5,900 nucleotides of DNA, taken from positions 1 through 5,900 of the forward strand of contig JACQVT010000381.1 of NCBI GenBank assembly GCA_016209665.1. Reading direction: 5' to 3'. How positions within the stretch are numbered: position 1 is the stretch's first letter; each line of letters begins with the position of its first letter. This DNA is from Planctomycetota bacterium. GTDB lineage: Bacteria; Planctomycetota; Phycisphaerae; UBA1845; PWPN01. Below, one piece after another: positions 1 to 4,780 of this stretch. The translations under genes and the position numbers were made by a program. A model generated the notes under the pieces. It made no database searches. It saw only the letters and a program-made list of their open reading frames with translations, and was not told the DNA's origin.

Positions 1-1
1 C

Positions 2-541
2 AGCGGACCGGCTGGAAGCCGGTCCCACACAAACAGAAGCCGAGCCCACACAGAAGAAAGCTGGTTCGAACCGCAGGCGAGCCGATCACAGGCTGGCCGG
101 GAACTGACGATCCAGGACCATGAGAAGATGGTGCATCGCTACCTGGCCGACCTGTGCCGGCTCGTGAGGCAGCAGGGCATCCCGCCGCACCTGATTTTCA
201 CGCACCAGGGCGGCACCTATGCTCCGTGGGACAAGCACCTGTCGTTCACGCCCGCGATCAATGACGACTCGATTCCCGGATGGAGCTTCTACTCGCACGA
301 CCCGACCGAGTGCGGCTCGCTCCCGGCGGACCTGGAAGCGGCGGGACGACAGCAGTGGGGGGCGGTCGAGTGGTGGCGGGGCGGCAGCAGCCAGGCCGAG
401 TGGCGGGAACGGTTCCAGCGCACGCTGTCATTCAAGAAATGCCGGCTGATCTCGGTGTACAATTATGAGGCGCTGGCCGGGATCCCCGAGGCCCTGGCGG
501 CCCTGCGGGACCTTGCCGCCGGTGCGGCAAGTGAGAAGTGA
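2..541 (+). CDS. C-terminal part of a glycoside-hydrolase-like protein (5' end outside window)
   Basis: The reading frame is open from the left edge to a TGA at 539-541, so the gene begins upstream. The internal ATG at 128 has no good ribosome binding site, and the residues just before it (ELTIQDHEKM) look like normal protein. Visible segments are an amphipathic helix (HRYLADLCRLVRQQGIP), IFTHQGG, INDDSIPGWSFYSHDP and WGAVEWW, followed by a helix-rich end. Alternating beta strands and helices with a Glu in AVEWW at a strand end resemble the last third of a TIM-barrel glycoside hydrolase of the beta-galactosidase-like kind; that Glu could be catalytic. This is recognition of a style, not of a named family, and the substrate is unknown. 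The first roughly 60 bases contain a perfect palindrome and translate to low-quality, Ser/Arg/His-rich sequence, so they may be a repeat inserted in frame. The last residues (SEK) and the stop codon lie inside a heptad repeat. Confidence 0.55.
   Translation, partial: SGPAGSRSHTNRSRAHTEESWFEPQASRSQAGRELTIQDHEKMVHRYLADLCRLVRQQGIPPHLIFTHQGGTYAPWDKHLSFTPAINDDSIPGWSFYSHDPTECGSLPADLEAAGRQQWGAVEWWRGGSSQAEWRERFQRTLSFKKCRLISVYNYEALAGIPEALAALRDLAAGAASEK
5..25. repeat. Perfect 9-bp palindrome, REP-like
   Basis: GGACCGGCT (5-13) and AGCCGGTCC (17-25) are exact reverse complements around a 3-base loop, GGA. Just downstream, a CCCACACA stretch is followed by a second CCCACACA at 45-52, an imperfect direct repeat. 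The palindrome lies inside an open reading frame, which is unusual for a hairpin of this strength. Its compact form resembles dispersed REP-type palindromes of GC-rich bacteria. Whether it is repeated elsewhere in the genome cannot be seen from this window. Confidence 0.55.
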
Positions 542-638
542 GAGGTGAGAAGTGAGACACGACTGTCGTGGCCGTGACGCTTTCTCACTTCTCACGCCCA
601 GCGGTCTCACTGGAAGGTCTCACGCGTAGCGGTCTCAC
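531..638. repeat. Heptad tandem repeat with inverted copies
   Basis: Four tandem 7-base units GTGAGA(A/G/A/C) start at 531, 538, 545 and 552. The reverse-complement core TCTCAC follows at 583 and 590 (again 7 bases apart), then at 605, 618 and 633. GTGAGAAGTGAGA at 545-557 is an exact reverse complement of 583-595, giving a 13-bp stem. Its 25-base loop holds a smaller hairpin, CACGA (558-562) with TCGTG (566-570). AGCGGTCTCAC occurs twice, at 600-610 and 628-638. The block covers the stop codon of the upstream gene (539-541) and ends 16 bases before the bioD start. It has no T-run typical of a terminator. The form recalls short heptameric tandem repeats (STRRs) known from cyanobacteria, but origin and role here are unknown. 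Confidence 0.8.
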
Positions 639-654
639 CGAAGGGTCGTTCTCG

Positions 655-1404
655 ATGTCCGGCTTCTTTGTCACCTCGACCGATACCGGCGTCGGCAAGA
701 CGGTCATCGCCGGTGCTTTGGCCTGGCTTGTTCGCCGGCAGGGCCGCCAGCCGGGTGTGTTCAAGCCGGTGGCCACCGGCTGCCGGTACGACCCGCGGCT
801 CGGCCTGGTCAGCGCGGACGCGGAGTTCCTCGCCCACTGTGCCGAGGCTCGGGAGACGCTGGAGGTCATCAACCCCGTGCGCTACGCCGGCGAACTGGCC
901 CCGATGGTCGCCGCCCGGCGCGAAGACCGGTCGATCGACTGGGCGGCCATCGACGAAAGCTTCGCCCGGATTCGAGCGGCCAACGACTGGATCATCGTCG
1001 AGGGCGTGGGCGGACTGCTCGTCCCGATCGACGAACGCAACAACGTGGCCGACTTGGCCAGGCGGTTTGGCCTGCCGCTGGTGATCGTCGTTCGGCCGGG
1101 CCTGGGCACCATCAACCACACGCTGCTGACCGTCGAGGCCGCCCGGTCCCGCGGCCTGCCCATCGCAACCCTTGTCGTTAACGGCTATGAGCCCGCGTCC
1201 GGCACGCTTGCCGAGGAGACGAACCCTGAGGTCATCGCCGAACTGACCGGCTTGCGGATCCCGCTGATCGTGCCCCACGACGCCGACGTCGACACCCGCA
1301 AAGGCCGGCTCGGCGAATCCATCCTGTTCCCCCTCCGGGAGTTCGTCTCGGCGAGCCTCCAAGGTCTGTGGAAACCCGCCGTTCATCCCCGGCGGTTGAG
1401 ATAG
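655..1404 (+). CDS. bioD: Dethiobiotin synthetase BioD
   Basis: BioD uses ATP and Mg2+ to close the ureido ring of 7,8-diaminopelargonic acid with CO2, giving dethiobiotin, the penultimate biotin step, in the cytoplasm. The 249-residue product begins MSGFFVTSTDTGVGKT, with a P-loop at residues 8-16. The first P-loop residue is Ser where Gly is usual (GTDT-VGKT), while GKT is intact. KPVATG at 37-42 carries the Lys conserved in the family, SADAEFL (53-59) the conserved Asp, NPVRY-ELAPMVAAR (73-88) the substrate-side loop, and EGVGG (116-120) the conserved acidic loop. VNGY and IPLIVPHD follow in the nucleotide-binding C-terminal part. Length is slightly above that of E. coli BioD (about 225). 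The ATG at 655 is chosen because it places the P-loop at the normal distance and has AAGGG at 641-645; an earlier in-frame GTG (568) would add repeat-derived residues. No other biotin gene is visible nearby. Confidence 0.9.
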   Translation: MSGFFVTSTDTGVGKTVIAGALAWLVRRQGRQPGVFKPVATGCRYDPRLGLVSADAEFLAHCAEARETLEVINPVRYAGELAPMVAARREDRSIDWAAIDESFARIRAANDWIIVEGVGGLLVPIDERNNVADLARRFGLPLVIVVRPGLGTINHTLLTVEAARSRGLPIATLVVNGYEPASGTLAEETNPEVIAELTGLRIPLIVPHDADVDTRKGRLGESILFPLREFVSASLQGLWKPAVHPRRLR

Positions 1405-1484
1405 TTGCGTCGCCGCAACCAAGGGCTGATTGATGCCGAGCGTCGCCAGGCCGCGGCCGCCGCCACCACGGGCGTGTCCGCAGC

Positions 1485-1511
1485 TTGGCGGACCGTAACT
1501 TCTGCTAGAAT
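1485..1511 (+). promoter_or_regulatory. Candidate extended -10 promoter
   Basis: TGCTAGAAT (1503-1511) matches an extended -10 (TGn plus TAGAAT, 5 of 6 to TATAAT). TTGGCG (1485-1490) could act as the -35 with a short 15-base spacer. It would start transcription about 1518 and read toward the PEP-CTERM gene. It is weaker than the site at 1624. Confidence 0.3.
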
Positions 1512-1623
1512 CGTATGTTGCGAAACTTATACCTCGCCCCGGATGATGGTCACAGCCCCTCGGACCCGTGACCGGCCAGCTCCATCCAGATACCGCAAAC
1601 CGGCCAGATTCTCGATTTTCCGG

Positions 1624-1653
1624 TTGACACAACCGACCTGGGACGACTACAGT
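1624..1653 (+). promoter_or_regulatory. Candidate sigma70-type promoter for the first PEP-CTERM gene
   Basis: A consensus -35, TTGACA (1624-1629), is followed after 18 bases by TACAGT (1648-1653; 4 of 6 to TATAAT). A start near 1660 would leave an untranslated leader of about 150 bases. CGGTT (1621-1625) and AACCG (1631-1635) form a perfect 5-bp inverted repeat over the -35, which could be an operator, though so short a match can arise by chance. Confidence 0.45.
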
Positions 1654-1796
1654 AGACAGGTCTGAAGGAGAGGAGAGGGAATCACCTCTTCGTGTCCCTT
1701 TCCCGTTTGTGGGCCGCGTGTTGGGTGTTATTGAACATGCCTGTCGGTGAACTGTCGCCCGCGCGGTGACCTGTTGCGGGGGGCGAGGTCCTGTGG

Positions 1797-1806
1797 AAGG
1801 AGGAGG
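1797..1806 (+). promoter_or_regulatory. Strong ribosome binding site setting the start at 1813
   Basis: AAGGAGGAGG contains AAGGAGG (9 bases before the ATG) and a second GGAGG (6 bases before it). It fixes the start at 1813, against an in-frame GTG at 1747 that would place 22 residues before the signal peptide. Confidence 0.8.
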
Positions 1807-1812
1807 AAAATC

Positions 1813-2745
1813 ATGAATCGTCGGAGCATCGTGGGCGTCTTGGGCGTTGCCGTGTTCGCGAGCGTGGCCTCGGCGGCCCTGTACAGCGAGAACTTCGAGG
1901 TCGACCCCACCGCCAACTGGACGGTGAACGATCCGGGCCTGTCGGACGTGCTGGCGGACTTCAATTACGACTACTCGGGGATCGGGGTACCTTCCGCGCC
2001 GAACGGGTCGGGCACCCGCGGGCTGAAGCTGACGGCCAACAATAGCGGGGGTGTGTTCTCCGGGTTCAGCGTGTCGCCGAATGGTCAGAGCTTCTCGGGG
2101 GACTACAAAGTCTCGTTCGACATGTGGCAGAACTATGTCGGCCCGCTGGGGCCCGGCGGCAGCGGTACGACCCAGCTCTCATTGTACGGCATTGGAACGG
2201 CCGGCAATGTCGCCATCTGGCCGGGTTCGAGTCCAAAGGAGAGCCTCGGATTTGGCACGACGCTGGACGGCGGTTCCGCGTTTGATTTCCGCGCGTATTC
2301 GTCGGCCGCGCCGACCTCGTATGGGGACGGGAGCCCGGTCTACTTCGCCAGCACCCGTAACAACACCAATCCGTACTACGCCGTATATACCGCCCAGTCG
2401 GCGCCGGCCGCACAGGTTGGCCTCTACCCAGGACAAACCGGAAGCACCGACGTGGGTGAGACCAGTTTCACGTGGCGGAGAGTCGTTATCGATGTGGCCG
2501 GCGGTTTCGCGACCTGGTCCATCGACGGGACGCCGCTGGCCAAGGTCGACCTCAGCACCGTGACCCTGGGCGGAGGTAACATGTTCTTCGGCCACAGTGA
2601 CACCAACGCGGGTTCATCGGCCGATCCGAACGATTACCTCCTGAACGTGACGCTGATCGACAACATTGAGGTGATACCCGAACCGGCGACGGTCGCACTG
2701 CTCGCGGGGGGAAGCCTGCTGGTCCTCCGCCGACGGCGCCGTTGA
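1813..2745 (+). CDS. Secreted PEP-CTERM sorting domain protein, LamG-like beta-sandwich
   Basis: The 310-residue product has a signal peptide at 1-21 (MNRR, hydrophobic core, SVASA with cleavage before ALY). It ends in a textbook PEP-CTERM tail: VIPEP (PEP at 289-291), a hydrophobic segment TVALLAGGSLLVL (293-305), and five arginines. Such tails are known to be cut and sorted by an exosortase, so the mature protein is expected outside the inner membrane, at the surface or in exopolysaccharide. Residues 22-286 are rich in Gly, Ser, Thr, Asn and aromatics and contain no cysteine. Segments such as SENFEVDPTANW (25-36), YKVSFDMW (98-105) and WRRVVIDVAGGFATWSIDG (221-239) look like strands of a LamG/concanavalin-like jelly roll, which often binds carbohydrate. 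No catalytic motif is recognised; a binding or structural role is inferred. A strong terminator follows, so it appears to be transcribed alone. Confidence 0.85.
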   Translation: MNRRSIVGVLGVAVFASVASAALYSENFEVDPTANWTVNDPGLSDVLADFNYDYSGIGVPSAPNGSGTRGLKLTANNSGGVFSGFSVSPNGQSFSGDYKVSFDMWQNYVGPLGPGGSGTTQLSLYGIGTAGNVAIWPGSSPKESLGFGTTLDGGSAFDFRAYSSAAPTSYGDGSPVYFASTRNNTNPYYAVYTAQSAPAAQVGLYPGQTGSTDVGETSFTWRRVVIDVAGGFATWSIDGTPLAKVDLSTVTLGGGNMFFGHSDTNAGSSADPNDYLLNVTLIDNIEVIPEPATVALLAGGSLLVLRRRRR

Positions 2746-2786
2746 ACGTCCACCGGCTGACCGCCTCGGATGTGAATGCGGATTTT

Positions 2787-2822
2787 GAGGAGCCCCGTCG
2801 ATCCGAGGGGGCTCTTCTCTTT
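2787..2822 (+). terminator. Rho-independent terminator after the PEP-CTERM gene
   Basis: GAGGAGCCCC (2787-2796) pairs with GGGGCTCTTC (2808-2817) in a 10-bp stem with one G-T wobble and an 11-base loop. TCTCTTT-type T-rich sequence follows at 2818-2822. It lies 42 bases past the stop codon. Read from the other strand it has no T-run (CTCAAAATC follows), so it should mainly stop the + strand transcript. Confidence 0.75.
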
Positions 2823-2866
2823 GGATCATGTTGACGGGACCCGCCCCGCAGCCGACCTCCTGTCTC

Positions 2867-4216
2867 CTACGCGAGTTCCTTGCGGTGTGCCCAGACCTTC
2901 TCGAACGCATTGATGTACTGGTCGACGAGTTCCGGGGCCTCGACGCGCATCAGTCCGACGTTGACGGCGACGGCGTTGATCTTGGTCGTGCCGGGCAGTT
3001 CCTGGACGACGGGCTTGTGGTGCCACCATTGGGCCTCGGTGTAGATGACGTTCTTGTGCTGCTCGGGGTAGTCGCCGGAGCTGATCTTGACCCCCTCGGC
3101 CTTGAGGGCGTCGACCATCGCCTTGCGGCTGAAGCCGGCCTTGCCCTCGTCGAAGAACAGCACGTTACTGCTGTAGTAGACGCGCTGCTGGTCCTTGCGG
3201 CAGACGGGTTCGGCCAGGCCGGGCAACCGGCAAATGCGATCGTTGAGCTGGCGGACCTGGGCGGCGATCAGGGCGTTGCGCTGGTCGAGCACCGTGAGCT
3301 GCCGGCGGGCCAGGGCGGCGCCCAGGGGATGAATCCGGAGCTTGGGTCCCAGGGCGGTGCCGACGTACTTGCGGTAGGGGCTGTCGGCGGGGAGCGTCGG
3401 GGGGTCGCGGTACTCGCCGAAGACCGAGGCCGCCTCGAAGTGCTCGCGCTTCTGGTAGGTGCCCATGCCGCCCTCGATCCCGGGCAGCGGCTTGGTGCCC
3501 TGGAAGCTGAAGATGGCCATGTCGCCCCAGGCCCCCATCTTCTTGCCCTGCATGGATGCGCCGTGGGCATGAGCGGCGTCCTCCAGCACCATCAGGCCGT
3601 GCTCCTTCGCGAAGGCGCAGATGCGGTCCATCTCGCAGGGCAGGCCCCACGAGTGCATCGGGCCGATCGCCTTGACGTTCTTGTTGAGCTTGCGGGCGGC
3701 GTCCTCGACGTCGAAGCAGGCGGTCCTGGGGTCGATGTCGATGAACACCGGCACGTAGCCGAAGAACCGCATCACCACGACCACGCTGTAGAAGGTGTAC
3801 GATGGCACCATGATCTCGGTGCCCGGTGGAAAGCCGGTGGCGAAGTACATGCTGTGCAGGGCGGCCGTGCCGTTGCAGTGGGCCTTGCTGAACGGTACGC
3901 CGTTGTGCTCGCACCATTCCTTCTCGAGCTGCGGCAGGTGGTCGTACATCCGGCCGATGTCCATGTCCAGGATCTTCAGGACGATCTCGCGGTCCTCGGG
4001 CTCGTACTGCGGCCACTTCATGACCGCGGTGTGCCGGTCGGCGGGGAAGGTAACGGCCGGCGAGCCGCCTTTGCGGGCGAGGGTCTCCTGGGCCCCGGCG
4101 GCCGAACGGCCGGTCAGCGCAACGCCGGCGGCCAGAGCGCCGGTGGCCTTCATGAACGATCGGCGGCTTGGGCTGTTGCTGGGGGTGTTGGTCATGGTTT
4201 CGTCCTTGTTCGACAT
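2867..4216 (-). CDS. Tat-exported DegT/DnrJ/EryC1/StrS family PLP aminotransferase
   Basis: The 449-residue product starts with a twin-arginine signal: SRRSFMK (17-23, R18 R19), then GALAAGVALTG, with likely cleavage near SAAGAQ (about 38-43). The rest is a fold-type I PLP enzyme of the DegT family: NGTAALHSMY (115-124) in the phosphate-binding loop region, VPSYTFYS (137-144), VFIDIDP (157-163), LEDAAHAHGA (211-220) with Asp213 to hold the PLP ring nitrogen, and FSFQGTKPLPGIEGG (236-250) with Lys242 as the Schiff-base lysine. All key residues are present, so it should be active. Family members usually transaminate nucleotide-linked keto-sugars for antibiotics or surface glycans in the cytoplasm; the substrate here is unknown. 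Tat export of a folded, PLP-loaded enzyme is the odd feature. The ATG at 4216 is preferred for its ribosome binding site; the ATG at 4195 (Met8) also keeps the Tat motif. The stop is TAG at 2869-2867. It is convergent with the PEP-CTERM gene and appears monocistronic. Confidence 0.88.
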   Translation of the reverse strand: MSNKDETMTNTPSNSPSRRSFMKATGALAAGVALTGRSAAGAQETLARKGGSPAVTFPADRHTAVMKWPQYEPEDREIVLKILDMDIGRMYDHLPQLEKEWCEHNGVPFSKAHCNGTAALHSMYFATGFPPGTEIMVPSYTFYSVVVVMRFFGYVPVFIDIDPRTACFDVEDAARKLNKNVKAIGPMHSWGLPCEMDRICAFAKEHGLMVLEDAAHAHGASMQGKKMGAWGDMAIFSFQGTKPLPGIEGGMGTYQKREHFEAASVFGEYRDPPTLPADSPYRKYVGTALGPKLRIHPLGAALARRQLTVLDQRNALIAAQVRQLNDRICRLPGLAEPVCRKDQQRVYYSSNVLFFDEGKAGFSRKAMVDALKAEGVKISSGDYPEQHKNVIYTEAQWWHHKPVVQELPGTTKINAVAVNVGLMRVEAPELVDQYINAFEKVWAHRKELA

Positions 4217-4223
4217 GGTGGGT

Positions 4224-4230
4224 CCTCCTC
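4224..4230 (-). promoter_or_regulatory. Ribosome binding site of the Tat aminotransferase gene
   Basis: On the minus strand GAGGAGG lies 7 bases before the ATG at 4216. This supports that start over the second in-frame ATG seven codons later. Confidence 0.75.
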
Positions 4231-4239
4231 AAGGGCCGC

Positions 4240-4268
4240 ATTATAGCCCAGACCAGCGGCCCTGTCGG
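4240..4268 (-). promoter_or_regulatory. Promoter of the Tat aminotransferase gene
   Basis: On the minus strand a perfect -10, TATAAT (4245-4240), is preceded after exactly 17 bases by CCGACA (4268-4263; 4 of 6 to TTGACA). The predicted start near 4233 gives a very short leader of about 17 bases that just holds the ribosome binding site, which suggests simple constitutive expression. Confidence 0.65.
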
Positions 4269-4585
4269 CATCGACGGCCGGGAACTGTCGGCGGTCGGTG
4301 ATGCGTTCCGGTGGACTCACCGGAGGCTATCCGCGTCCTTGTCGCGGCCCATTCGGTCCTTCGTCCGCCGAAATCAGTGATGAACGCTTTTCCGCTTCTC
4401 TTTCCGCTTCCGATCAAAGCCCCGATGGCCGCGAAGAGACGAAAAGACCCAACAAAACGAAGTCGTGACCGGCCCGGGCAAGCACCGTCATAACCTCTGT
4501 TGGCAAATGATGTTGTGTTAGATGCCGGTCAATTCCGGTCCGGACCGCACGGCTTCGCTGCCCCATCGTCTGCACAAGTGAATCG

Positions 4586-4700
4586 GCCCTGGCGGACAGG
4601 GCGCCAGGCTAAAATGGACATGGCGAAACTGACCTCGACGACCCGCGCGAAACCCCGGGCACTAAAATCGGCCAGGCCGGGGATGGGCCTCAGGTGCCCG
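4586..4700 (+). promoter_or_regulatory. Structure-rich upstream region of the esterase gene
   Basis: Two overlapping hairpins exclude each other: GCCCTG (4586-4591) with CAGGGC (4597-4602), and CCTGGCG (4588-4594) with CGCCAGG (4602-4608). Further on, CGGGCAC (4656-4662) pairs exactly with GTGCCCG (4694-4700), enclosing AGGCC (4674-4678) with GGCCT (4686-4690). CTAAAAT follows or abuts each structure (4609-4615 and 4662-4668). It could be a structured leader or a promoter region. No known riboswitch class is recognised, and GC-rich DNA makes such pairings fairly easily. Confidence 0.3.
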
Positions 4701-4761
4701 AACGCAGTCAAGGTTTGGTGCGGTGAAGTCCAGGCGCGGCCAACCCGGTGGCGCTTCAGAA

Positions 4762-4772
4762 GAGGAAAGGGG
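4762..4772 (+). promoter_or_regulatory. Ribosome binding site setting the esterase start at 4781
   Basis: GAGGAAAGGGG ends 8 bases before the ATG at 4781. An in-frame GTG at 4748 would place the charged stretch QKRKGDHP before the signal peptide and would have this site inside the gene, so 4781 is preferred. Confidence 0.65.
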
Positions 4773-4780
4773 ATCATCCA

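Larger units (their letters stand above)
1405..1812. other. Gene-free spacer between bioD and the first PEP-CTERM gene
   Basis: No convincing gene lies here. An 86-codon frame (1405-1665) starts with TTG directly after the bioD stop, has no ribosome binding site and an Arg/Ala/Thr-rich composition, so it is treated as chance. A hairpin, GTTGCG (1404-1409) with CGCAAC (1414-1419), follows bioD but has no T-run, making it at best a weak terminator. Two candidate promoters are listed separately. GGTCAC (1548-1553) and GTGACC (1568-1573) form an inverted repeat, and ACCGGCCAG occurs at 1571-1579 and 1599-1607. The final part, about 150 bases, would be the untranslated leader of the next gene. It has a purine-rich stretch (1664-1681) resembling a ribosome binding site without a gene, and a small hairpin, AGAGG (1674-1678) with CCTCT (1685-1689). 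Confidence 0.6.
4269..4780. other. Gene-poor spacer between divergent aminotransferase and esterase genes
   Basis: Only short frames without ribosome binding sites or recognisable products occur here, so no gene is called. What it holds: a perfect hairpin, TCCGGTG (4307-4313) with CACCGGA (4318-4324) and loop GACT; a pyrimidine-rich stretch with TTTCCGCTTC repeated at 4389-4398 and 4401-4410; a purine-rich stretch (4431-4461) that could partly pair with it; and a structure-rich part at 4586-4700 listed separately. TAAAAT at 4610-4615 and 4663-4668 are possible -10 boxes for the esterase gene, but neither has a good -35. The local A/T content in 4380-4530 is higher than in the genes. Confidence 0.55.

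Noticed and set aside
531..638. CRISPR-like array reading of the repeat block
   Set aside because: Units are 7 bases, with inverted copies and no unique spacers of constant length, so it does not fit a CRISPR array.
568..654. N-terminal extension of BioD starting at GTG 568
   Set aside because: The added residues are encoded by the heptad repeat block, and the P-loop would be moved far from its usual place near the N-terminus.
607..1632. 341-codon open frame on the - strand across bioD
   Set aside because: It covers bioD in antisense, has a Gly/Arg/Pro-rich product without motifs, and extends into repeats and spacer at both ends.
1405..1665. 86-codon + strand frame directly after bioD
   Set aside because: TTG start, no ribosome binding site, no hydrophobic or domain pattern, and it runs through the candidate promoter region.
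1737..1769. Ten-codon upstream frame (MPVGELSPAR) before the PEP-CTERM gene
   Set aside because: No ribosome binding site and no sign of an attenuator; frames this short are expected by chance.
2828..4246. Long open frame (472 codons) on the + strand opposite the aminotransferase gene
   Set aside because: It is the antisense shadow of a clear Tat/PLP enzyme gene; its Val/Leu/Gly/Asp-rich product has no recognisable motif, and it would overlap the terminator and promoter of its neighbours. Long antisense frames are common in GC-rich genes.
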